Positions 8,556 through 16,561 of a DNA stretch of 64,000 nucleotides are shown one piece after another. The stretch's first letter is position 1. Every line of letters begins with the position of its first letter. A model generated the notes under the pieces. That model made no database searches and was not told the origin of the DNA. It saw only the letters and a program-made list of their open reading frames with translations. A program made the translations under genes and the position numbers. The stretch comes from Pirellulales bacterium (lineage in GTDB: Bacteria > Planctomycetota > Planctomycetia > Pirellulales > JALHPA01): the NCBI GenBank assembly GCA_033762255.1, contig JANRLT010000039.1, forward strand, positions 1 to 64,000, given 5' to 3'.

Positions 8556-8755
8556 AGTTAATCGGTTTTATTGCAGCATTTCTGGGCATGGCTCTGATAT
8601 TGAGCCATTATGCAATCATTTTTATCATTGAAGTTTATTTTCCACAGATTGGAAAATATTATAATAAAGAAATGGAACTTTGTGTGCATCTTCTGGCGAT
8701 TTTGCTGATGGCTGCTGGCACCGCGCTGTTGGTACTCACAACTCACAACCCTTGA
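8552..8755 (+). CDS. Small two-helix membrane protein, possible immunity protein
   Basis: A 67-residue protein with two hydrophobic segments (IGFIAAFLGMALILSHYAII and LCVHLLAILLMAAGTALLVL) joined by a short polar loop. GAGGGG precedes the ATG at a good distance, and the start overlaps the stop of the upstream remnant by 4 nt. Small membrane proteins in this position after Rhs C-termini are commonly immunity proteins, but I recognise no family. If so it is an orphan, since the upstream toxin frame is broken. Confidence 0.55.
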   Translation: MKLIGFIAAFLGMALILSHYAIIFIIEVYFPQIGKYYNKEMELCVHLLAILLMAAGTALLVLTTHNP

Positions 8756-9013
8756 GCGGGTAGCCCAGGTGATTCGCAAGGGTACCCTAGAAACTTGTTC
8801 CTTGACCGCGCTGCGGCAAGAAGCAGAATTAGAATAGTTCGGCTACAACCAATTTGCTTCTAGTGCCGCGCATACTGGAACAAGTTCCAGTCCCACCCGC
8901 GAAGATTGATTCTCAACAATTCTGCAACTTTGTATTATATTCTTTCCCTGGGGGAAAACCAAGGCATTTTATAATGATGATCATTATTACTACGGCGGCA
9001 TGCAGCGCTCATA
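8756..9013. repeat. GGAACAAGTTCC-type repeat fragments
   Basis: Holds pieces of the repeat family seen at 20797-21040: GGGTACC..AAACTTGTTCCTTG, CGCTGCGGCAAGAAGCAG and GGAACAAGTTCCAGTCCCAC. No gene was seen. Confidence 0.6.
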
Positions 9014-9646
9014 TCATTCCACATCCGCATACGTCTCTTCATAGATTTCCTGTAACGACCGCCCTTGGAACGTCCAGTATGGCGTGGGTTGTACGTTATA
9101 GTCTAATTGCAGCACTTGCCGCGTCGCGGCGGTTAACGACATTTCCGTCTCGCCGAGGAGGACTTTTTTTGGTCCGACGACCGTGACCGTCGCGCCATTC
9201 TCCGGGCAGACCAGAATGGAACCCTCCGGGATACCCATTTCATAGTAGTTTAAGCTGGGGCGGCGGGTGCGCAGGACTTCCGCCGCGGCCAGGGATTGCG
9301 GATCGATCCCCGTGGGTTGGGCGGCCACTTCGGCGGTGGCGTCCTCGGTATGGAGCAGCCGCAGAATGGCGATCGCTTGTTCGGGATCGATGCGAAAAAA
9401 CTCCCGCCGGGGATTGATGCGCTGGGGGCCAAAGGCGGTGTGCAGGGCCAGTTCCACTTCATCGGGATTTTGCACCCGGCAGGCAAACTTTAGCTCAAAG
9501 GGAACGGGCACGCCGGTGGTGTAAAGCTGTGCCAGGCGAATGGCTGTGTCGTGCGCGGCCGTGCGGCCAATCTTGACCAGCCCCGGCATGGCGGGATTGA
9601 CCAGGACATAGACGATGGCGTAATTCGCGGTCGGGTTCTCGGACAT
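9014..9646 (-). CDS. GIY-YIG nuclease-like (T5orf172/MUG113) protein
   Basis: The N-terminal 95 residues fit the compact GIY-YIG-like T5orf172/MUG113 domain: YAIVYVLVNPAMPGLVKIGR, then ELALHTAFGPQRINPRREFF with the conserved Arg and Glu. Catalytic activity is plausible because Tyr, Arg and Glu are present. The C-terminal 70 residues (SILVCPENGATVTVVGPKKV.. and YWTFQGRSLQEIYEETY) form a separate small domain that often follows this nuclease domain in hypothetical proteins. It ends 7 nt before a DUF5615/DUF433 toxin-antitoxin pair on the same strand, so it may share the transcript. The biological role is unknown. Confidence 0.75.
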   Translation of the reverse strand: MSENPTANYAIVYVLVNPAMPGLVKIGRTAAHDTAIRLAQLYTTGVPVPFELKFACRVQNPDEVELALHTAFGPQRINPRREFFRIDPEQAIAILRLLHTEDATAEVAAQPTGIDPQSLAAAEVLRTRRPSLNYYEMGIPEGSILVCPENGATVTVVGPKKVLLGETEMSLTAATRQVLQLDYNVQPTPYWTFQGRSLQEIYEETYADVE

Positions 9647-9653
9647 GCATTAC

Positions 9654-9986
9654 CTAAGATAAAATAAGCATCGCCGCATCTGGATCTGAGATAAAAGTCT
9701 GTATATCGAAAATTCGCGAGGTCAAGAGTTGAACAATTTTACGCGTTGGTCCATTGCCCACTTGCAACCAGATAAATTTTGGTGGCGCCCCATTAGCCAA
9801 AGATAGACTTTGGAAATCGGAATCTTTGGAAACTATCGTCAAGTTGTGCCGCAAAGCGTATTCCCAAACAATCCGGTCCTCAGCGGTATCCAGTCCGATT
9901 AATTGAACTTGTCTTGATCCGGGAAATTCGTTTGCCAGAAGTAGTGGCAATCGACGAGAAAGATTTTGATCAAACAGCAAACTCAT
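9654..9986 (-). CDS. DUF5615 PIN-like toxin
   Basis: A 110-residue PIN-like protein starting MSLLFDQNLSRRLPLLLANE, with EDRIVWEYALRHNLTIVSKD and SDFQ: the D-x-N-L and K-D-S-D-F acidic positions of the Mut7-C/DUF5615 RNase-like fold. Such proteins are the presumed toxins of DUF433 antitoxin pairs. An upstream in-frame start would reach into the antitoxin; ATG 9986 overlaps its stop by 4 nt and is preferred. Confidence 0.9.
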   Translation of the reverse strand: MSLLFDQNLSRRLPLLLANEFPGSRQVQLIGLDTAEDRIVWEYALRHNLTIVSKDSDFQSLSLANGAPPKFIWLQVGNGPTRKIVQLLTSRIFDIQTFISDPDAAMLILS

Positions 9987-10204
9987 GCCGCTGGCCTCGC
10001 CAAGTGACTGGCGGCATAGGCAAAACAAGCTCGTACATCATCTATCGTTAATTCTGGAAAATCAGCAAGAAGTTCCTCAACACTCATCCCACCCGCGAGA
10101 TATTCCAGCACATCGCGCACGGTAATTCGCATACCACGGATGCATGGCTGGCCATTACGCTTCCCGGATTCAATTGTGATAAGTTGCGTAAAGTCAATAT
10201 TCAT
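9983..10204 (-). CDS. DUF433 antitoxin
   Basis: A 73-residue winged-helix protein with the DUF433 signature: ITIESGKRNGQPCIRGMRIT (the G-x-P-x-I-x-G-x-R-I/V motif) followed by VEELLADFPELTIDDVRACF. It is the DNA-binding antitoxin of the downstream PIN-like toxin and overlaps it by 4 nt. The ATG at 10204 follows AAAGGAA; an upstream ATG (10222) would remove that spacing. Confidence 0.9.
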   Translation of the reverse strand: MNIDFTQLITIESGKRNGQPCIRGMRITVRDVLEYLAGGMSVEELLADFPELTIDDVRACFAYAASHLARPAA

Positions 10205-10268
10205 AAAAATTCCTTTGTCCATTGACTTGTATACAATGCGACTCCGCGGTGAAATTTCCGTAGCTCCC

Positions 10269-12137
10269 CTACGCCACAGCCCCCGTACTCGTGCGGGGCT
10301 TGTATTCGTCCTTATTCACATTTGGGCTGACGCCCTCCGGTGTGGCGTCATTGTGAATGTCGAACCATTCCTCCTTAAATTCGATGCGCGGTTTTTCGGG
10401 ATTGCGGATCGCCATGTTGGTAGTGAGGGCGATGATCGCGTCGGCCATGGCCACCTTGGGATGGCAGCGGGGGCGGAGCAGTTTGGGATCGATGCTGTCG
10501 TCGTTTTGATTGCGAATGCACCAGGCCCAATGCTCCAGTTCCTCGGTATAGCCGCGACTGATGGGGCCGGCCTCGAGCGCGGCCTTGCCGACGCCGCTGC
10601 TAACCGCCGCGCCGCCGCTGGCGGTGGTGTCCAGGACGGCGTCCTTTTTGACGGAAATCGCCGTGGTCATGCTGTCATTGCCATTTGGCCAAAGGTAATA
10701 ATCGGCCTCGCGCAACAGGGCCATCGTCCCCTTGGTCCCCATGACGTACTCGCCGTAGTCGCCAAAGCCGTTGCCATTGATGGAGGAATACGTCACGCCG
10801 ATTTTGTTATGCGGGTCCTTGACGATTTTCTTATCGGTGGCTTTTTCTCCGGTGAAGTCATAATACTTTGGTCCGGGAAATTCATACATGCAATAGACGT
10901 GATCCTCGGTCTCGCGGTCAAAGGGATAAATGTGCCGACCGCCGACCGCCGTAACGGCGATGGGCATGGCCTTGTAGTCCTTATCCGGGTGGTTGGCCGC
11001 GGCGGTGCAAAAGATGGTGCTGGCGTCGAGTTGGTGGCTGCCAAGTTCGGCCATGAGGCCTCCCCCGGTCCGGGCAAAAATCCGCCAACGGATCAGTTCC
11101 TCGATCGCGGGGCGGTTATAGGTCTGGCCGGTCAGGGCGTCCTTGAGCACATCCGCGATGTAGCCGTGCTTTTTGGCGTCTTCCTCTCCCAGATCCAGCA
11201 GTTGTTTGCGGGTTTGCTCGATCCGCTTGACTAGGGATTCGACTTCCTTGGCCGCGCCAGGGCTTTTCTTCATTCCAGCCAGTTCTTTTTCCCATTTTTC
11301 CAGATTCTTGGCCAGCTTTTCGCTGCCGGGCAGTTCGGGCTTCCAGGTGTCATTCAACCGATGCCACTGCGCGCGGATGTGGTGCACATCGCCGACAAAG
11401 CCGTTCTTAATCACGTGCACCGCGTTGTCATACAGCACGCTATAGTGCCGTTGATGCCCCACGCCCAGCAGTTTCTTGGTTTCCTCCGAAACGCGGCCCA
11501 TCTCTTTGCACTGCGCGACGGTCTGACCCATCAGTTTTTCGCAGAGCACATGCAGTCCGGCGCGCATCGCGCGAATGGCGCACTCGGCATGTAAATGCAA
11601 GGGGAGGGCGATGATGATCCCCTCTAGTCCTAGCTCATCCTTGGCGGCGATCAGATCGTTATAATCGCCATACACCTTGATATTTTGGCGGGCTTCGTCC
11701 TCGGTCTTGTACCCATACTTTTTCATGAGTCCCGGACGGACGGCAATCGTATTAGCGCTGGACCAATCGCCATGAAAACTGCGATGAATGTTATACGGGC
11801 GAATGTCAGAGATCGCCACGCACTGTAGATAGTCGGGATTGTGGGCGCCAATCAGCACGTTCCCCTCGTCCCCGGATCCCACAAAGGCCACCCGTACGGG
11901 ATCGATTTTCTTGCCATAGCCAAAGTACATCGCCCCCAGCCCGGCTCCGCTGACCGCCCCCGCGGCCACCGTTCCGGCTAAAAACTCGCGGCGGTTATAC
12001 ACAAACTTGTCTGGATTGGTGGTGGGCTTGCCGGCGGCATCCACCGGTTTACCCGCGGAGTCCCGGGCAAGCTCGGACGAGATGGCCAGTTCAAAGTTTT
12101 GGGCGCCGACTTTCTTATGTTCATCCAACAGGTTCAT
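10269..12137 (-). CDS. Tat-exported Gfo/Idh/MocA family oxidoreductase
   Basis: A 622-residue NAD(P)-dependent oxidoreductase. A Tat-like signal (NRREFLAGTVAAGAVSGAGL) starts around residue 46 after an unusually long N-region, then the Rossmann start VRVAFVGSGDEGNVLIGAHN, the E-K-L motif that replaces the usual E-K-P (HVLCEKLMGQTVAQCKEMGR), and the C-terminal sheet (GGLMAELGSHQLD). A helical insertion of about 60 charged residues (ENLEKWEKELAG type) lies between the two domains. Proteins of this kind act on sugars or cyclitols, here probably in the periplasm; substrate is unknown. ATG 12137 follows AAAGG. It is 90 nt downstream of the DoxX-type gene on the same strand, suggesting an operon. 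Confidence 0.85.
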   Translation of the reverse strand: MNLLDEHKKVGAQNFELAISSELARDSAGKPVDAAGKPTTNPDKFVYNRREFLAGTVAAGAVSGAGLGAMYFGYGKKIDPVRVAFVGSGDEGNVLIGAHNPDYLQCVAISDIRPYNIHRSFHGDWSSANTIAVRPGLMKKYGYKTEDEARQNIKVYGDYNDLIAAKDELGLEGIIIALPLHLHAECAIRAMRAGLHVLCEKLMGQTVAQCKEMGRVSEETKKLLGVGHQRHYSVLYDNAVHVIKNGFVGDVHHIRAQWHRLNDTWKPELPGSEKLAKNLEKWEKELAGMKKSPGAAKEVESLVKRIEQTRKQLLDLGEEDAKKHGYIADVLKDALTGQTYNRPAIEELIRWRIFARTGGGLMAELGSHQLDASTIFCTAAANHPDKDYKAMPIAVTAVGGRHIYPFDRETEDHVYCMYEFPGPKYYDFTGEKATDKKIVKDPHNKIGVTYSSINGNGFGDYGEYVMGTKGTMALLREADYYLWPNGNDSMTTAISVKKDAVLDTTASGGAAVSSGVGKAALEAGPISRGYTEELEHWAWCIRNQNDDSIDPKLLRPRCHPKVAMADAIIALTTNMAIRNPEKPRIEFKEEWFDIHNDATPEGVSPNVNKDEYKPRTSTGAVA

Positions 12138-12227
12138 GGCGGAGGCCTTTGACAATGGTGGGGGTGAAAAGCGTTGAAATATTGAGTAATGACGGAGAAT
12201 TGGCAAGAAAATAAGACTACGTTTCAA

Positions 12228-14057
12228 CTACGTCCTGGCACGCGCGGGAGCGGGTGTAGGGGGAGAACCTTGCGACTGACCCATGATTAGACCATGTAGG
12301 ATATAGTCCAACCCCGCAACCCGCCCGATGAGGGTCGTGGCCAGCGTAAAGCAAGCGAGCAACTCCACCCATTCGTAATACGTGGCTTTGACGGCCAAAG
12401 GTTCCCAAAAAGGGTTAAGGAGCACGACTTGCAGCAAAAATAATCCGCAGACGGTGGCCGCCAGACGGGTAAACAGGCCCACGACGAGGCAAGCCCCCGC
12501 TATCAGTAACACCCATTTTACGACCCGGTCAATCTTAACGTAGCCTGGCTCTGGCGGCAGATAGGGATTTTTGCTGAATTGTGCCTGCTGGGCGTCGGTT
12601 AGCCGGGCAATCTGCCGGGCTGTCAACCCTTTTTCGATGGCTTCGATCTCGGCCCACCAGGCGGCGGGCTTGGCGGCCAGTTCCTTGCGCTTATCCGCAA
12701 TCCGTTTGTCGTTAAATGGCACCACAGCAGTTGGCTCCGCCGCCATTTTCTCTAGCCGTGTCAATTCCGCCCGATATTCATAAATGTCCTGCTCCCAGGC
12801 TTGCATCCGTAACTTTACAAACTCCATGTAGGTCAGCAAATCCTGATGAAAGAGGTCCGCCTGGGTTAGCTTGGCCCCTTTATCGGTTGCGGAGGGAATT
12901 TTGTCGGAGGGGGGAGTTGTCGCTGGGTCGGTGGGGTTTTTCTCACTGGATTTTGTGGCAGCGGCCGCGGCATCCGCCGGGGTACTGTCGGTCTTGGTAA
13001 CGGCGGCGGCCGGAGTAATAGTTGGCTGCTTGGTGGTTGATTCCCCCGCTTGAAATTTGACCAAGGTCACAGCGGCAGTGGCATCCACAGCGGCGGATTT
13101 GTCGGTGTCGGCGGGGTTGTCTTCCAATGTGTTTTTGTCGGAGTTGGTCGCTTTCTGAAATTCCACATTTTCAGGGGAAGGCTCGGTCGGCTTATCGTCT
13201 ATGGAATCTTTACTCTCTGGTGCCGCTTTATTGGCGGCATCATCCCCTGATTTTGACTGATCCTGGGGCATGTCGGACGGCGGGTCGGTCTCTTTGGCCG
13301 GGGAAGTTGCGTCCGAAGGGGTGGCATCCGGGGGGGATGTGGTCTCGTTTTTGCCGCTATTCGCTGGTTTGCCAGATTCCGCAGGCTCGGAATTTTCGGT
13401 TGGTTTGGTCGCATCCGCGGGCTTGTCGCTTACCGGCGATTGAATTGCATCAGCTGGTTTATTTTCACTTGCCGCTGGAATGTTTTCCGCCGGTTTTTTA
13501 TCTTTTTCCGGGGTCTTTGCACTCGCGGCAAGTTGGGCGATCTTTTCGCGGCGGGCTTTCTCGGCCTGAAGCACTTGCTCCGCCGAGATGGTCCCCGCCT
13601 GATAATGCGTGCTAACGGCATTGGTATTGGCCTTGAGATCGCGCATAATCTGCAACGCCCACCTACCGGTGATGGGGTTTTTATACAATGGATGATTTTC
13701 ATCATCGAGCTTTTGATCAGGCTTCTTGGGGTCGGCCTTGTACGATTGCAGCTTTTGGTCGAGCGGCTTATTAAAATGAGCTAGCGCATCGACGTAGTAA
13801 TCGCGATCCGCCACCCCGGGCCGCTTTTCCCCTTCGGCAAACGGCAAGCCCGCGGTATGGGCAAAGCGATGATGGGTGGGGAGCTGGTTTTTTACCGATT
13901 CGGCAAAGGGTCCGACACTGACGCTAAGAAAGCCTTTGCTGGACCAGTTTTTGTCCTGGACGTGATGCAACCCCTCGCTAAAAAAGTGCCAGCCAATGGC
14001 AATTCGCAAAGCGAGCAAAAAGAAAATCGTGCCGGTCGTGGTAATGGCTGTTTTCAT
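12228..14057 (-). CDS. DoxX-family membrane protein with a large low-complexity insertion
   Basis: The 609-residue protein starts with the first helix of the DoxX fold (TIFFLLALRIAIGWHFFSEG, then LHHVQDKNWSSKGFL) and ends with its remaining helices (VVKWVLLIAGACLVVGLFTR, LAATVCGLFLLQVVLLNPFW and EWVELLACFTLATTLIGRVA). Between them lie about 430 residues, including roughly 230 rich in Pro, Ala, Lys, Glu, Asp and Thr, and a helical segment near the end. DoxX proteins are small (about 130-150 residues) four-helix membrane proteins linked to redox functions. The inserted segment should be periplasmic. Next to the Tat-exported oxidoreductase, an electron-transfer partnership is possible. Confidence 0.8.
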   Translation of the reverse strand: MKTAITTTGTIFFLLALRIAIGWHFFSEGLHHVQDKNWSSKGFLSVSVGPFAESVKNQLPTHHRFAHTAGLPFAEGEKRPGVADRDYYVDALAHFNKPLDQKLQSYKADPKKPDQKLDDENHPLYKNPITGRWALQIMRDLKANTNAVSTHYQAGTISAEQVLQAEKARREKIAQLAASAKTPEKDKKPAENIPAASENKPADAIQSPVSDKPADATKPTENSEPAESGKPANSGKNETTSPPDATPSDATSPAKETDPPSDMPQDQSKSGDDAANKAAPESKDSIDDKPTEPSPENVEFQKATNSDKNTLEDNPADTDKSAAVDATAAVTLVKFQAGESTTKQPTITPAAAVTKTDSTPADAAAAATKSSEKNPTDPATTPPSDKIPSATDKGAKLTQADLFHQDLLTYMEFVKLRMQAWEQDIYEYRAELTRLEKMAAEPTAVVPFNDKRIADKRKELAAKPAAWWAEIEAIEKGLTARQIARLTDAQQAQFSKNPYLPPEPGYVKIDRVVKWVLLIAGACLVVGLFTRLAATVCGLFLLQVVLLNPFWEPLAVKATYYEWVELLACFTLATTLIGRVAGLDYILHGLIMGQSQGSPPTPAPARART

Positions 14058-14383
14058 GCGTGATGGATTATCCAGGCGGGAAAAATTCCGCAAATTTTTA
14101 GCTTTGCGGCAGCGAAACGAACAAAGATTTTAGGCGACAGTTGCCAACATGCCGCGTCACCCAAACTCCACTTCCCTCTACCCCCGTTATAGACTCAAGC
14201 ACTTATTATGCAATGAATGGCGCGGGTTGCCAACTCATCAAACCGTCCCGTGGGGAAAAATCAGCCTGAAACCGCAATTCCGGGGCACATTTTACAGACT
14301 AACTGACCCCATGGCACAAAATCAAGCGCGGACGGGAAAGCGGTGAGCAAGGTTGGGGCAAAAAAAACGATATCAGGGCATAG
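14058..14383. other. Intergenic stretch
   Basis: About 325 bases between the DoxX-type gene and the broken ParE gene, expected to hold the DoxX promoter. A 65-codon frame on the plus strand lacks a ribosome binding site and protein-like composition. Nothing else was recognised. Confidence 0.45.
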
Positions 14384-14716
14384 TTAGCTATCCCCAGGCA
14401 AGTCCCGCATACGGACGGGGCGTTGTCCCGGTCCTCGCACCCGCAAGATGAGAATGCGGTCATTTTCGAGCTCAAATAATATGCGATAACGACGACCGTA
14501 AGGCGTCTTAATTAATGCTTGCTGTATTTTTCTGTTCCAGCACGGAGTGGACTCAGGTAATATAGAATAAATTGCCGGATTTATCGAGATTCGAATTATC
14601 GCCTGGGATAGCGATTCTTACCAACGCTTGGCGCCTGTGGCGGATCGACTTGCGATCCAATCAAAACATTCTTGAATATCCGTTCTGGCTTTCTCCATGA
14701 TATAAATCGGTATCAT
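14384..14716 (-). pseudogene. ParE/RelE-type toxin gene with an in-frame nonsense codon
   Basis: Reading from ATG 14716 gives MEKARTDIQECFDWIASRSA and TGAKRW, then TAA at 14620-14618 (codon 33), then the same frame continues ESLSQAIIRISINPAIYSIL and, after 20 more codons, KTPYGRRYRILFELENDRIL with ILRVRGPGQRP before the true stop at 14384-14386. The pattern W-(Y)-E-S-L and G-R-R-Y-R-I-L-F identify a ParE/plasmid-stabilisation toxin of 110 residues. A single base change (TAC or TAT to TAA) accounts for the lesion. ATG overlaps the antitoxin stop by 4 nt. Confidence 0.85.
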
Positions 14717-14976
14717 GATTTATCTGATTCAATATTCTGTTTAATGCGAAAATGGCGATCAAAATCAGCGAACGGAACTGGTTGTTCGCCCTTGGCCAAA
14801 TCGCGCAGGGCTTCATCGATTAATTCATAATCCGTGGGATCAACAGAAAATGTCTTCACTGAGTCGCGCCACTCGTCGAGTGCCTCTTCGGGAGATAAAT
14901 GCGACTGGCCTTGACGTATCATATCTGATAAAAACGCCGTGAATTCAACAAGTTCCTGGCCGACAGGGGGCTGCAT
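14713..14976 (-). CDS. Antitoxin-like protein upstream of a broken ParE toxin
   Basis: An acidic 87-residue helical protein (MQPPVGQELVEFTAFLSDMI, LSPEEALDEWRDSVK, YELIDEALRDLAKGEQPVPF). The S-P-E-E-A-L-x-x-W-R pattern fits the antitoxins that pair with ParE-type toxins in several planctomycetes and cyanobacteria. The 4-nt overlap with the toxin start supports that role. Because the toxin frame carries a stop codon, this antitoxin is probably an orphan that may still bind DNA or related toxins. Confidence 0.7.
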   Translation of the reverse strand: MQPPVGQELVEFTAFLSDMIRQGQSHLSPEEALDEWRDSVKTFSVDPTDYELIDEALRDLAKGEQPVPFADFDRHFRIKQNIESDKS

Positions 14977-15174
14977 AGGTCACACGAGTGTTACTGAAAA
15001 TGGATGTCCACCGAGCAATTGCACATCCTTGGTGCGATAACACTATTATTATAAAATCTTTCGCTGGCTGTTCAAGCTATTTACCGCAGCCCTCCTACCA
15101 ACGCCGTCGCAAATGGGCTATTTTTGGGGGAGCGTCCCTCGTTTTTGCCGCTGCCGCGTTTATATAGCACGCCC

Positions 15175-16170
15175 ATGCGCATCGTTTTGTGTTATCCCGT
15201 CGAATCCCGCCACGTCGCACAAATCCAGCAAATCGTTCCCAAGGCCAGCGTACTAGACGCGGGCCAAGAAGGGATCGCGCGGGAAATCATGACGGCGGAC
15301 ATCTTCTGCGGCCATGCCAAGGTACCCATGCCCTGGGAGGATGTGGTGCAACAGGGCCGGCTGCGCTGGATTCAATCCTCGGCGGCGGGGCTAGATCACT
15401 GCCTGGTCCCCTCTGTGATCGAATCTGACATTCCCGTCACCAGCGCGTCGGGCGTCTTATCTGACCAAGTTGCCGAGCATACGCTGATGCTGGCAACCTC
15501 CCTCACGCGTAATATGGCCACGTTTTTTCGCCAGCAGCAGGCCCACGAGTATGTCCGCCGACCGACGCGTGACCTGACCCATAGCACCGTGGGAATCGTG
15601 GGCTTTGGGGCCGTGGGGCGGCGCGTGGCGGAAGTCCTGGCCCCGTTCAAGACACGAATTCTGGCAACGGACGTGTATCCCATCGACAAACCGAGCTACG
15701 TGCAAGAACTATGGCCCGCGGAGCGCCTGGATGAACTGCTGCCGCTGGTGGATATGTTGATCCTGTGCCTGCCGCTGAATGACCAGACCCGCTGGCTGTT
15801 TAACCGCGAGAAACTACAGCGGATGAAGCGCGGCGCGCTGCTCCTTAATATGGCGCGCGGCAAGCTGGTCGTGGAGGAGGACCTGGTCGCGGCGCTCGAG
15901 TATGGGCCGCTCTCCGCCGCCGCAGCCGATGTGGCGGCCGAGGAACCACTCTCGCCGACCAGCAAGCTGTGGGACCTACCGAATATGCTGATCACGCCGC
16001 ACGTGGCGGGTCAAAGCGCGCGGCGGATCGATAACATGACGAACTTTTTTTGCGAGAATCTGCGACGCTACCAGACCGGTGAGCCATTATTAAATTTGGT
16101 CGATAAGCGATTGGGTTTTCCTATCCGTCGCGCGGGAGAACAGACAACGCTAAAAACAACGCGAGAGTAA
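15175..16170 (+). CDS. D-isomer-specific 2-hydroxyacid dehydrogenase
   Basis: A 331-residue cytosolic NAD(P)H-dependent enzyme that reduces 2-keto acids to D-2-hydroxyacids. The Rossmann motif is THSTVGIVGFGAVGRRVAEV with an acidic residue two strands later (ILATDVYP). The catalytic triad is visible: Arg in LLNMARGKLVVEE, Glu in DVAAEEPLS and His in MLITPHVAGQS. N-terminal substrate-domain residues are less conserved, so glyoxylate/hydroxypyruvate reductase and related enzymes cannot be separated. ATG 15175 (MRIVLCYPVES) fits the usual start; an upstream in-frame start would add 17 unlikely residues. It stands alone. Confidence 0.85.
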   Translation: MRIVLCYPVESRHVAQIQQIVPKASVLDAGQEGIAREIMTADIFCGHAKVPMPWEDVVQQGRLRWIQSSAAGLDHCLVPSVIESDIPVTSASGVLSDQVAEHTLMLATSLTRNMATFFRQQQAHEYVRRPTRDLTHSTVGIVGFGAVGRRVAEVLAPFKTRILATDVYPIDKPSYVQELWPAERLDELLPLVDMLILCLPLNDQTRWLFNREKLQRMKRGALLLNMARGKLVVEEDLVAALEYGPLSAAAADVAAEEPLSPTSKLWDLPNMLITPHVAGQSARRIDNMTNFFCENLRRYQTGEPLLNLVDKRLGFPIRRAGEQTTLKTTRE

Positions 16171-16209
16171 AAAATTTAGGTAACCATTTATTATTTGAAA
16201 TGACGAGAA

Positions 16210-16314
16210 TCAAACCGGACGCTATCACGTGGCGGTTGATGCTTATGCTGTGACCGTGACGGAATCAGTGACAGTGACGAAATCAACCATTGGTCGCTAG
16301 CCTACGGTTGCCGT
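16210..16314. repeat. GCTAGC-centred inverted repeat family, copy 1
   Basis: The left arm AAACCGGACGCTATCACGTG and the right arm, the inverted form ending GGTCGCTAGCCTACGGTTG, bracket a centre with repeated TGACRGTGACGRAATCA. A copy with better-kept arms is at 35554-35637 and a partial one at 24233-24270. It is the only thing recognised in the gene-free stretch 16171-16561. Confidence 0.7.
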
Positions 16315-16561
16315 GCCTTGCGCGCATAGAACGGGGTTCTGGCTTCGACTCGCATTCGCTCGTGTTATCCAAATACCTGTCACATCCTTTAAAAACAATC
16401 GGCCACCGCTGCGCAAATTAACGGTGAAATCATCCGGATTCTCCCGCATCAATCATAGGATGATGCGCCAGGCTGTGATACAGTTGGCTCTGTCAAGCGG
16501 CTGGCGAGAGCTGTAACACTACCGCGCGCCGTGAAGCGGTTTCTTATCTAGGGGAGCACTC

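Noticed and set aside
10140-11234. A 364-codon plus-strand frame opposite the Gfo/Idh gene
   Set aside because: Shadow of a gene with clear Tat and Rossmann motifs; no ribosome binding site.
14149-14346. A 65-codon plus-strand frame
   Set aside because: No ribosome binding site and no recognisable composition; likely spurious.
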